Below are positions 36,431 to 45,148 of a stretch of 64,000 nt of DNA, piece after piece. A program made the translations under genes and the position numbers. Under the pieces are notes generated by a model. It searched no databases. It worked only from the letters and a program-made list of their open reading frames with translations, and was not told the DNA's origin. Source of the stretch: Marinifilum sp. N1E240 (GTDB lineage Bacteria > Bacteroidota > Bacteroidia > Bacteroidales > Marinifilaceae); NCBI RefSeq assembly GCF_009295825.1, contig NZ_WHKF01000001.1, forward strand, positions 895,088-959,087, given 5' to 3'. Positions within the stretch are counted from its first letter, which is position 1; each line of letters starts with the position of its first letter.

Positions 36431-37696
36431 GTGACGGAAAAACAAGAACACTATTATCCGAAAATGTCGGATATCGTAAAGGCAGGTAGAACGGTTAAAG
36501 AAGTAGTTCAAACAACACCAGTTCTGCAAAATTTAAACCTTTCGCTTAAATATGATTCCAATATCATGTTGAAACGAGAGGATTTACAGGTTGTACGATC
36601 TTATAAAATAAGAGGTGCCTACAATAAGATATCAGGACTTTCAAAAGAAAAATTGGCAAAGGGCATTGTATGTGCCAGTGCAGGAAATCACGCACAAGGT
36701 GTTGCTTATTCTTGTAAGAAATTGGCTTGTTCGGGAGTAATCTACATGCCGGAAACAACTCCAAAACAAAAAATAAAACAGGTAAAAATGTTTGGTGGTG
36801 AGTTCGTTGAAATTATCCTTACGGGAGATACTTTTGATGATGCCTCGAACAAGGCTGTGGCAGATGCCGCAGTACAAGGAAAAACATTTATCCATCCTTT
36901 TGATGATCCAAAAATTATTGAAGGGCAGGGAACTATTGGTCTGGAAATATTACAGGAATGTACCGAACCAATTGATTATATCATAGTTCCGATAGGAGGT
37001 GGAGGATTAGCATCAGGTTTAGGAGCTTGGATTAAAGAGTTTAGCTCGAATACCAAAATGATTGGAGTAGAGCCCGAAGGTGCTCCTTCTATGAAAACGG
37101 CTTTTGAGAAAGGTGAAAATGTTTCATTGGATTGTATAGATAGATTTGTTGATGGAGCAGCAGTTCAAAAGGTAGGAAATCTTACCTGGCGAGTTTGTCA
37201 AAAAGTGTTAGATGATGTAATTGTGGTTCCTGAAGGACTAATTTGTTCCACCATTTTACGACTGTATAACGAGGATGCAATTGTTGCTGAACCTGCAGGA
37301 GCTTTATCTATTGCAGCTCTTGAATTGCTCTCGGATAAACTAAAAGGAAAAAATGTAGTTTGTATTCTTAGTGGAAGCAACAACGACATCACCCGAATGG
37401 AGGAAATAAAGGAACGCAGTCTTCTTTACGAGGGGTTAAAGCATTATTTTATAGTCCGTTTTCCTCAGCGATCAGGAGCCTTAAAAGAATTTGTAAATGA
37501 TGTTTTAGATTCTAGTGATGATATTACTCATTTTGAATATTACAAGAAAAGCAGTCGTGAAAAAGGACCAGCTGTAATAGGAATTGAAGTTCGGTATCCA
37601 GAGGATTTAAAAAGGTTGCAAAATAGAATGACAGAGCGAAACTTTGTTTTTGAATACCTAAATGATAAAACTGATTTGTTTCAGTTTATAGTATGA
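36431..37696 (+). CDS. ilvA: Threonine ammonia-lyase (biosynthetic), GTG start
   Basis: A 421-aa PLP enzyme that converts threonine to 2-oxobutyrate for isoleucine. The Schiff-base lysine is K59 in RSYKIRGAYNKI. The phosphate-binding glycine run is VPIGGGGLASGLG (about 187-199), and a C-terminal ACT-like regulatory domain of about 85 residues starts near 335 (LKHYFIVRFPQRSGALKEF). The start is GTG, chosen because an AGGGGG run lies a few bases upstream, unusual among these genes; ATG at codon 12 is the alternative. It ends the leu transcript with a strong terminator. Confidence 0.94.
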   Translation: MTEKQEHYYPKMSDIVKAGRTVKEVVQTTPVLQNLNLSLKYDSNIMLKREDLQVVRSYKIRGAYNKISGLSKEKLAKGIVCASAGNHAQGVAYSCKKLACSGVIYMPETTPKQKIKQVKMFGGEFVEIILTGDTFDDASNKAVADAAVQGKTFIHPFDDPKIIEGQGTIGLEILQECTEPIDYIIVPIGGGGLASGLGAWIKEFSSNTKMIGVEPEGAPSMKTAFEKGENVSLDCIDRFVDGAAVQKVGNLTWRVCQKVLDDVIVVPEGLICSTILRLYNEDAIVAEPAGALSIAALELLSDKLKGKNVVCILSGSNNDITRMEEIKERSLLYEGLKHYFIVRFPQRSGALKEFVNDVLDSSDDITHFEYYKKSSREKGPAVIGIEVRYPEDLKRLQNRMTERNFVFEYLNDKTDLFQFIV

Positions 37697-37717
37697 GAGA
37701 ATAGTTTATAACAATCG

Positions 37718-37754
37718 AAAAAGCGATATCTGAAATACAGATATCGCTTTTTTT
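37718..37754. terminator. Bidirectional terminator between ilvA and the prolyl oligopeptidase genes
   Basis: AAAGCGATATCTG (37720-37732), loop AAATA, CAGATATCGCTTT (37738-37750), then T-run; A-rich on the other side, so it can serve both converging units. Confidence 0.93.
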
Positions 37755-37760
37755 TATGAA

Positions 37761-39836
37761 TTAATTTGTCAGAACTTTCATAATAAAACGAAACATATCT
37801 GATTTACTATCAACTTCTGTAACTTTACTATTGGCTCCGCCGTGTCCTGCGTTTTGTTCAACCCTCAGTAGAATAGGATTTTTTTGACTCGATCTATTTT
37901 GAAGGGCAGCAACAAATTTATACGAATGAAAAGGAGGAACTCTATCATCATTTTCAGAAGTCATTACCAACATAGCAGGATAATTCAACTCTTTTTTAAT
38001 ATTGTGCAGAGGTGAATACTGTCTTAAATTTAAAAAATCCAAAGAATCTTTAACAGTTCCAAATTCATCTAAATGAAAACTACCCACAGTAAATTTTTCG
38101 AATCTTAACATGTCTGTAACTGCCACTATTGGAATTACTGCAGCATACAATTCCGGTCTCTGAATGGCGGCAGCTGTGACAATTAAGCCACCATGTGAAG
38201 TTCCTGTAATGGCTAATTTTTTTGGATTTGTATATTTTTCAGCAATTAAGAATTCCGCAGCTTCATTGAAATCGTTAATTGAGTTTTGTTTATTTAACCT
38301 TCTACCAGCTTCAGCCCATTCAAACCCCAAATATCCACCACCACGAATATTTGCATATGCAAAAAGTCCTCCTTGTTCTATAAAATAGACAATGCCAGGA
38401 TCAAATTTAGGAGTGGATATTGAACCAAAGCCACCATAAGTTTTTAAAATAGTTGGATTATTACCATCCAATTTTAATCCTTTTTTATAGACCAGTGTTA
38501 ATGGAACTTTTGTACCATCCTTAGTAGTGTATTTTAAAAGTTTGTATTCATAGTTTTTATAGTGGTATGTAATATGTGTTTTTTCTCCATTTTTAGTTTC
38601 AAATGTGTTGATATTAAAATAGTATTGAATTTTTGGTAAGGTATAGCATTCATTATAATAAACTAGGTTTTCTTCATTTTTAGGACCATCAAATCCATAA
38701 ACAGAGCTAGCGATTGGCATTGGTTTTGTGTGCAATGTTTTTCCGTTGAAATCGTACATTTTTATAATGGGTTGATGATCCGTTTGAAATACACATAAAA
38801 TGCAATTTTCTTTTACACGAGTCTTTGTGAGAATGGCATCACTATGGGCAGGAACTATTTCACGCCACTGATAAGGAGCATATGGATCAATTTCTACTAC
38901 TGATCCACAGTTGTTATTCAAAAATGTTTTGACAATGAATTTACCATCATTACTGTCGATAAATGAAAGTTCTTCAGCTTGTTTCATTAAAAGAGGACGT
39001 AAATATGGTTGTTCTGATTCGTAGTCAATAAAAAAGTAGTTGAAATGATCTGACACCTCTTCTTCCAGAACAAAAAATCTTTCATTGAAAGAGACTTTAT
39101 ATGAAAAGCTGGCATTTGGGTTTTTTCGTTTAAAAATCAATTTGTCTTGACTTTGCAATTCACCTAATTTGTGATAGTAAACCTCTTCTCCTTCAGAAGC
39201 TGAAAATTTACCATTGAAAGGGTATTTAGAATAGAAAAAACCATCGCGATACCATTTTACTGTTGAATATTTTATACCTTGAATTAGATCTTTGTTTTTT
39301 GTGCCTGAGGGTAAATTTATAACCCTGGCTTCCATCCAGTCAGAGCCATCTTCGCTTGTTAAATAACATAACTTTTGTGAATCCTTGGAAACAGAGAAGC
39401 CTCGAATGTTTTTTTTCTTCCCATTTGTATTGTAATTCGGATCAACTAAAAGATCATAAACTTCATCCGTTTTTTCTCCAAAATATAAACCTGCACTTGC
39501 ATGCCCATTTCTAATCTTATATGAGAAATAATACTTTCCATGCTTAGCTGAGTAATTGGTCTCTGTGCAAGAATACCTGTCTAAATCATGTTTGCACCTA
39601 TATTTAGTTGTACCACTCCTAATAAATTTATTGAAGAGCTTATTTTGTTCCTTCACCCATGTTTGCACTTCGAAGTTTTCAACATTTTCTAACCATCTGT
39701 AATCATCTTTAACCGGCAAATAGTTGAAAAAAGTGTCAATTACTTCTTTTTTCTGACAAGGAGGATATTCAATTTTTTGAGAATATGATTGAAAGATCAA
39801 CAAAATACTAAAACAAACAATTAACAGATATTTCAT
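37761..39836 (-). CDS. Prolyl oligopeptidase (S9A), copy 1
   Basis: A 691-aa exported peptidase with a signal peptide (about 1-19, ending QSYS-Q), an N-terminal seven-bladed propeller domain (about 70-420) and an alpha/beta hydrolase domain. Ser547 lies in GTSHGG, the Asp in SENDDRVPPFHSYKF and the His in QNAGHGG. TYGGFGSISTPKFDPGIVYF, which starts the hydrolase core, and FAYANIRGGGYLGFEWAEAG are typical of the family. It cuts short peptides after proline. It follows its paralogue after 30 bases, so they form a two-gene transcript. Confidence 0.94.
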   Translation of the reverse strand: MKYLLIVCFSILLIFQSYSQKIEYPPCQKKEVIDTFFNYLPVKDDYRWLENVENFEVQTWVKEQNKLFNKFIRSGTTKYRCKHDLDRYSCTETNYSAKHGKYYFSYKIRNGHASAGLYFGEKTDEVYDLLVDPNYNTNGKKKNIRGFSVSKDSQKLCYLTSEDGSDWMEARVINLPSGTKNKDLIQGIKYSTVKWYRDGFFYSKYPFNGKFSASEGEEVYYHKLGELQSQDKLIFKRKNPNASFSYKVSFNERFFVLEEEVSDHFNYFFIDYESEQPYLRPLLMKQAEELSFIDSNDGKFIVKTFLNNNCGSVVEIDPYAPYQWREIVPAHSDAILTKTRVKENCILCVFQTDHQPIIKMYDFNGKTLHTKPMPIASSVYGFDGPKNEENLVYYNECYTLPKIQYYFNINTFETKNGEKTHITYHYKNYEYKLLKYTTKDGTKVPLTLVYKKGLKLDGNNPTILKTYGGFGSISTPKFDPGIVYFIEQGGLFAYANIRGGGYLGFEWAEAGRRLNKQNSINDFNEAAEFLIAEKYTNPKKLAITGTSHGGLIVTAAAIQRPELYAAVIPIVAVTDMLRFEKFTVGSFHLDEFGTVKDSLDFLNLRQYSPLHNIKKELNYPAMLVMTSENDDRVPPFHSYKFVAALQNRSSQKNPILLRVEQNAGHGGANSKVTEVDSKSDMFRFIMKVLTN

Positions 39837-39866
39837 TGTTTTTTGATTTTAGGTTATCACGAAGGT

Positions 39867-41942
39867 TTATTTCATTAATATTTTCATTAGAAAATCATAA
39901 AAATTGGCAGTGAAGTTAACACGAGAATAGATGTTTATACCACCATGATGACCAGCATTTTTTTCTACTCTTAAAAGAATAGGATTTGTTTGTACTTTTC
40001 TGTTTTGAAGTTCAGCCACAAATTTATAGGAATGCAATGGAGGAACACGATCATCATTTTCAGATGTCATAACCAACATAGCCGGATAGTTTACATCCTC
40101 CTTAATATTATGAAGAGGCGAGTAACTAAGCAGGTTTGTAAAATCCAAAGAGTCTTTTACTGTACCAAACTCATCTATGTGTAGAGCACCCACTGTAAAT
40201 TTTTCAAATCGAATCATATCTGTAACGCCCACAACCGGGATTACAGCTGCATATAAATCGGGACGTTGAATAGCTGCAGCAGCTACTATCAATCCTCCAT
40301 GTGAACCTCCTGAACAAGCCATTTTTTCAGGCTTAGAATATCCCTCTTTTATTAAGTATTCAGCAGCAGCATTAAAATCATCAATGGTATTTTGTTTGTT
40401 TAGGCGCTTACCTGCTCGAGACCATGAAATACCTAAATCTCCACCTCCTCTAATATTGGCATAAGCATAAACTCCACCTTTTTCAATAAAGTGAACAATA
40501 CCTGGATCAAAGTGTGGCATTGAAATCGATCCAAAACCTCCATAGGCTTTTAATAAACAGGGATTATTACCATCAAGTTTTAAATCTTTTTTATAAACCA
40601 GGTTCATAGGAACATTAATGCTGTCATTAACTGGATATTGAATCGATTTTGTGATGTAATTTTTAAAGTTGAATGTAATGTTAACCGCCTCACCATATTC
40701 AATTTTAAAGGTTTTGATATTGAAATGATAAGAAATGGATGGCATGGTGTATTGCTGTCTGTAGAAAATAACATTTTCATCTTCTTTTTCCCCGTCAAAA
40801 CCACTAATCGAACTGCCATTTGGGAAATTCATATTAAAAAGCTGCTTGCCAGAGTAATCGAATACTTTCAATATAGGATGTTGATTACTTTGGTAAGTTA
40901 CCAGAATACGATCGATTTTTGGAATGCAATTTAGCATTACACCGTTTTCAATTTGTGGAATTATTTGTCTCCATTTATATGGATTATAGGGATCAATAGC
41001 CACAACAGAACCTCCATTTGATTTTTTACCAGTAATGGCTATCAATTCATTATCTTGACTATCTAGTATTGAGATGTTTGACCTTTGTTTCATTAACAAT
41101 GGTCGTAGAAATGGTTTTTCTGAATGAAAATCAATAAAAAAGTAGTTGAAATAATTGGCAGTTTCTTCTTCTAAAATAAAATAACGCTCATCCGAGGTGG
41201 TTTGATATGTAAACTTATTAGAAGGATTTTTTCTTTTGAAAATTAACTTGTCATTTTTCTGATCATCACCTAAAGTATGATAGTAAACTTCTTCACCAAC
41301 CGCTGCATAGAACTCACCTAAATTTGGGTATTTGGAATAATAGAAACCATTTCCTTTCCAGGCAACAGAAGAATATTTAATCCCTTTTAAGTGATCTTTC
41401 TTCTCGGCGCCAGAGGGTAAACCTACAACTTTAATCTCTCTCCAGTCAGTTCCATTTCGATTAATCATATAAGCCAAATTCTTAGAATCGAGCGAAACAT
41501 CAAAGCCGGTAATATCAACTTTATCCCCATTATTTTTGAAGTTGGGATCTACTATTAGTTGATTAATATCATCAAAGCTGTCACCCATATATAATCCTGA
41601 AGATGCTAGTTTATTTCTGCGACCATAGCAAAAGTAGTATTGTCCTATTTTAGAGGCATAAAAACCATCTATATATGAATATTTCTTTATTGCTGCCTTC
41701 GAATTGTATTTTGAAGAAGCTTTTTGAAGGAATTTTTTGGATATTTTTTTTTCCGCTTCGATCCAGGATATTACACTATCTGTTCTTACATTTTCTAACC
41801 AACGGTAATTATCACGGACAAGATAATCATTGAAAAAAGTATCGATAACTGTATGTTTTTTACATGTAGGATATTCTATATTTTGGCTATTACCAGTGTG
41901 AACTATTAATAATAAGATTATAAAATTGATAAAGTATTTCAT
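39867..41942 (-). CDS. Prolyl oligopeptidase (S9A), copy 2
   Basis: Paralogue of the following gene: also exactly 691 aa, with the catalytic Ser at the same position (547, in GGSHGG), then SENDDRVPPLHSYKF and KNAGHHGG. The signal peptide ends GNS-Q. The hydrolase domains are much more alike than the propellers. A TATTTTTG box on the minus strand (41981-41974) could be the -7 element of the pair's promoter; its -33 element is poor. The two copies probably arose by tandem duplication and then diverged in the propeller, which in this family gates substrate entry. Confidence 0.94.
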   Translation of the reverse strand: MKYFINFIILLLIVHTGNSQNIEYPTCKKHTVIDTFFNDYLVRDNYRWLENVRTDSVISWIEAEKKISKKFLQKASSKYNSKAAIKKYSYIDGFYASKIGQYYFCYGRRNKLASSGLYMGDSFDDINQLIVDPNFKNNGDKVDITGFDVSLDSKNLAYMINRNGTDWREIKVVGLPSGAEKKDHLKGIKYSSVAWKGNGFYYSKYPNLGEFYAAVGEEVYYHTLGDDQKNDKLIFKRKNPSNKFTYQTTSDERYFILEEETANYFNYFFIDFHSEKPFLRPLLMKQRSNISILDSQDNELIAITGKKSNGGSVVAIDPYNPYKWRQIIPQIENGVMLNCIPKIDRILVTYQSNQHPILKVFDYSGKQLFNMNFPNGSSISGFDGEKEDENVIFYRQQYTMPSISYHFNIKTFKIEYGEAVNITFNFKNYITKSIQYPVNDSINVPMNLVYKKDLKLDGNNPCLLKAYGGFGSISMPHFDPGIVHFIEKGGVYAYANIRGGGDLGISWSRAGKRLNKQNTIDDFNAAAEYLIKEGYSKPEKMACSGGSHGGLIVAAAAIQRPDLYAAVIPVVGVTDMIRFEKFTVGALHIDEFGTVKDSLDFTNLLSYSPLHNIKEDVNYPAMLVMTSENDDRVPPLHSYKFVAELQNRKVQTNPILLRVEKNAGHHGGINIYSRVNFTANFYDFLMKILMK

Positions 41943-42119
41943 TAGATTGGGAATATGGTTTTAATTTAAATATCAAAAATAATAAAAACTATTGATAACT
42001 AATGGTAGTTAAAACTGATTTTAATTATTCGGAATTAATATTTTATTATGACAATAAAAAGTGGTAACTTTTTGCTGCCAAAGAAATCAAAGAAAACCCA
42101 AACCCTAAAAAACAGTTTT

Positions 42120-43655
42120 ATGAAGAATGAATTTTCAAGAAGAGAGTTTATCCGAACAGGATCTGTCTCTCTTGCAGGAATGGCGATTTTGCCCTCATTT
42201 TTAAGTATGGGATGTAATCGACTTACTGAACAATCAGGATTGGAAGAGTACTTAGCTCATTTCAATGTTGATAGAGAAATACTACAAAAGGTGATTTCAG
42301 AAGCCTTATCAAGAGGTGGAGATTATTGCGATTTGTATTTCGAACACTCTCTTTCAAACTATGTTGGTCTTCAGGATAATGAAGTGAATCGTGCGGGTTC
42401 AAATATTGATTACGGTGTTGGTGTTAGGGTTTTGAAGGGTGATCAAACCGGCTATGCATTTTCTGAAGAGGTAAGTTTAGAAGCAATGTTGAAAGTAGCA
42501 AAAACGGCTGCAAGTATTGCCAATGAAAGCAAAAATTTCCCTGCTGTGGATCTATCAGAGAAGGTACATCCTGATTATTACAATTTTAAAACTTCGTGGG
42601 AAGACGTTTCCATCAAGCAGAAAATCCCATATTTACAAAAACTGAATGACAAGATCTTCGCACTAGATGATAAGGTGGATAAGGTTCAGGTTTATTTAAA
42701 TGATGATTCTAGTTACATGCTATTTGCGAACTCTGAAGGAGTTTTAAGCTTTGATTACAGACCAATGTTCAGCTTATATGCAAGTGCAGTAATGATCGAT
42801 GGAGATAAGAAAGAAGATTTTGGTGCTTCACGTTCGATGAGAGTTGGTTTTGAATATTTGAAGGAAGAATTGTTGGATGAAATGGCTAATGAAATTGTTA
42901 CTGGTGCAAAACGACAGTTTTTAGCAGGTAAGCCAAAGGCAGGAGAAATGCCAGTGGTTTTGGCAGCAGGAAGTTCTGGTATTTTATTGCATGAGGCAAT
43001 TGGTCATGCTTTCGAGGCTGATTTTAATCGCAAGGAAACGTCAATTTTTGCTGATAAAATGGGCAAGAAAATTGGTGAAGACTTTGTTACAATTGTTGAT
43101 GATGGAACAAATCCTAATATTAGAGGATCTGTTAATATTGATGATGAAGGAATTGATACACAAAAGACCAAATTGGTTGAAAATGGTGTATTAACAAGTT
43201 ACATTCACGATAGAATTAGTGCTAAGCATTATGGGGTAAATCCAACAGGTAACGGTCGTAGAGAATCTTTCCGTTATGCACCGCTTCCACGAATGAGAAA
43301 TACTTATATGGAAAATGGTCCTCACTCAAAAGAGGATATCATTTCAAGTGTGAAGGAAGGTATTTTTGTTGATTCATTTACCAATGGAGAAGTTCAAATC
43401 GGAGCTGGTGATTTTACGTTCTATGTGAAGGCTGGATATTTAATTGAAGATGGTAAAATAACACAACCTATTAAGGATATCAACTTGATTGGTAATGGTC
43501 CTGAAGCTTTAGGACACATTGAAATGGTTGGTAACGACTTTAAAATGGACTGCGGTACTTGGACCTGTGGAAAAGGTGGACAAGGTGTACCTGTTTCGTT
43601 GGGATTACCAACTATTAAGGTTGCAAAGCTAACCGTTGGTGGTGTTAATGCTTAA
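42120..43655 (+). CDS. tldD: TldD-type metallopeptidase with twin-arginine leader
   Basis: A 511-aa protein; the ATG at 42120 is preferred over 42048 because it starts a proper leader. The N-terminus has SRREFIRTGSVSLAGMAILP, a twin-arginine motif, followed by SMGC, which could be a lipobox (Cys about 32). The TldD catalytic motif HEAIGH is present with zinc ligands His291 and His295 and Glu292; a third ligand cysteine is likely in the C-terminal DCGTWTCGKGGQG. TldD and TldE (PmbA) together form a processive peptidase that matures peptides such as microcins. Its partner gene follows after 44 bases. Most studied TldD proteins are cytosolic, so an exported form is notable. Confidence 0.9.
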   Translation: MKNEFSRREFIRTGSVSLAGMAILPSFLSMGCNRLTEQSGLEEYLAHFNVDREILQKVISEALSRGGDYCDLYFEHSLSNYVGLQDNEVNRAGSNIDYGVGVRVLKGDQTGYAFSEEVSLEAMLKVAKTAASIANESKNFPAVDLSEKVHPDYYNFKTSWEDVSIKQKIPYLQKLNDKIFALDDKVDKVQVYLNDDSSYMLFANSEGVLSFDYRPMFSLYASAVMIDGDKKEDFGASRSMRVGFEYLKEELLDEMANEIVTGAKRQFLAGKPKAGEMPVVLAAGSSGILLHEAIGHAFEADFNRKETSIFADKMGKKIGEDFVTIVDDGTNPNIRGSVNIDDEGIDTQKTKLVENGVLTSYIHDRISAKHYGVNPTGNGRRESFRYAPLPRMRNTYMENGPHSKEDIISSVKEGIFVDSFTNGEVQIGAGDFTFYVKAGYLIEDGKITQPIKDINLIGNGPEALGHIEMVGNDFKMDCGTWTCGKGGQGVPVSLGLPTIKVAKLTVGGVNA

Positions 43656-43699
43656 TAAAGCATTAGAGTTAACATTTTATCAATTAAAAAGAAGTTTCG

Positions 43700-45016
43700 A
43701 TGAAAGACAATAAAAAAATGGAATTAGCCCATTGGGCATCCAAATATGCCACTGAAAATGGTGCCAAGGAAGTTTCAGTTTCGGTTTATGATTCTAAAGA
43801 ATCCGAAGTTGAAGTAAGAAAACAAAAAATAGAAAAAATACAGGAATCCATAGAAAGTGGATTAAGTATTAAACTCTATGTGAATGGAAAATATTCTACT
43901 CATTCTACCAATCGATTAAAGAAGAATGAGTTGGAGAGATTTATCAAAGAAGCTATATTAGGAACCAATTACTTAGCTGAAGATAAATATCGCTCTCTGC
44001 CAGATCGCCATTTATGCTATGATGGAGAAGAGAAGGATCTGAAGTTATTCGATTCAAGCTATGACACCATTGATCCTCGTCAGAAGATTGATTTGGCGAT
44101 GCAGGTTGAGGCGGAAACAATAGGAATGGATGATAGAATTATTACGGTTTCAGGATCTTATGGTGATGGATCCTATCGCAGTTATATGGTCTTGAGTAAT
44201 GGTGTTGAAGGATTTAAAGAATCAACATCTTACTCGGTAAGTGCAAGTGCATCCATAAATGGAGGAGATAGTCGTCCGAGTGATTATCATTACAATGCTG
44301 CCAGATTCTGGAATCAACTATCAGGCGAAGGGGTTGGTAAATATGCAGTTGAACGCGCATTAAGGAAAATTGGAGCAAAGAAGATTAAATCAGGGAAAAT
44401 GGAAATGTTGATTGAAAACAGATCCGTAGGTCGTGTATTTAGTTCTCTTCTTCAACCTTTGTTTGGCTATAATATTCAACAAAAAAGATCATTTTTAGAA
44501 GGTAAAATTGGACATAAAATCGCTACAGATTTATTGACGATTACTGACAATCCATTTATAGAATCTGGACGTAACTCTCGATTGTATGATAGTGATGGTT
44601 TGGCAGCTAGAAAAATGGCTGTTATAGAAAATGGTGTTCTTCGTACCTATTACATTGGAGATTACTATGGAAAGAAATTAGAAATGGAACCTACTACAGG
44701 TTCATCCTCGAATCTGATTTTCAAATCTGGCACAAAAAATCTGGAAGGATTAACCAAAGATATGGATGAGGGAATTTTGGTTACTGGTTTTAATGGAGGT
44801 AATTCCAATCCGGCAACAGGAGATTTCTCAGTTGGTGTTGAAGGATTTTACGTTAAGAAAGGGGTAATAATTCATCCGGTTTCTGGAATGAATATTACTG
44901 GAAATCATAAAGACGTTTGGAATCAGTTGATAGCGGTAGGTAATGATCCATTAACGAATCGTTCGTGGCAAACTCCAAGTATGATGTTTGAGGGAATTGA
45001 TTTTAGTGGTTTATAG
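43700..45016 (+). CDS. pmbA: TldE/PmbA-type partner peptidase
   Basis: A 438-aa paralogue of TldD without the HExxxH zinc motif (the region reads EGKIGHKIATDLL). It is the structural partner that forms the heterodimer. It has the family end GNSNPATGDFSVGVEGFYVKKG and WQTPSMMFEGIDFSG. Unlike the tldD neighbour it carries no export leader, which makes the site of complex formation unclear. A terminator follows. Confidence 0.9.
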   Translation: MKDNKKMELAHWASKYATENGAKEVSVSVYDSKESEVEVRKQKIEKIQESIESGLSIKLYVNGKYSTHSTNRLKKNELERFIKEAILGTNYLAEDKYRSLPDRHLCYDGEEKDLKLFDSSYDTIDPRQKIDLAMQVEAETIGMDDRIITVSGSYGDGSYRSYMVLSNGVEGFKESTSYSVSASASINGGDSRPSDYHYNAARFWNQLSGEGVGKYAVERALRKIGAKKIKSGKMEMLIENRSVGRVFSSLLQPLFGYNIQQKRSFLEGKIGHKIATDLLTITDNPFIESGRNSRLYDSDGLAARKMAVIENGVLRTYYIGDYYGKKLEMEPTTGSSSNLIFKSGTKNLEGLTKDMDEGILVTGFNGGNSNPATGDFSVGVEGFYVKKGVIIHPVSGMNITGNHKDVWNQLIAVGNDPLTNRSWQTPSMMFEGIDFSGL

Positions 45017-45038
45017 TCAATTCGAATATTTAAGATAC

Positions 45039-45070
45039 AAAGCCCCAATCTTTAGTTGGGGCTTTATTTT
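45039..45070 (+). terminator. Rho-independent terminator
   Basis: AAAGCCCCAA (45039-45048), a seven-base loop, TTGGGGCTTT (45056-45065), then ATTTT. Confidence 0.9.
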
Positions 45071-45089
45071 GTTACATCAGTGAATGTAT

Positions 45090-45119
45090 TTTGTGAAAGT
45101 GAGAATTGTTTTACTTTTA
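45090..45119 (+). promoter_or_regulatory. Candidate promoter of the TPR-HTH regulator
   Basis: TTTG (45090-45093) and TACTTTTA (45112-45119), 18 bases apart; the -7 box differs from TAnnTTTG by its last base. Confidence 0.35.
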
Positions 45120-45148
45120 CACTCAATTCCAATTAAGATCCCTCAGTT

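Noticed and set aside
42048-42119. Upstream ATG for tldD
   Set aside because: The extra 24 residues would bury the twin-arginine leader; the ATG at 42120 starts a normal leader.
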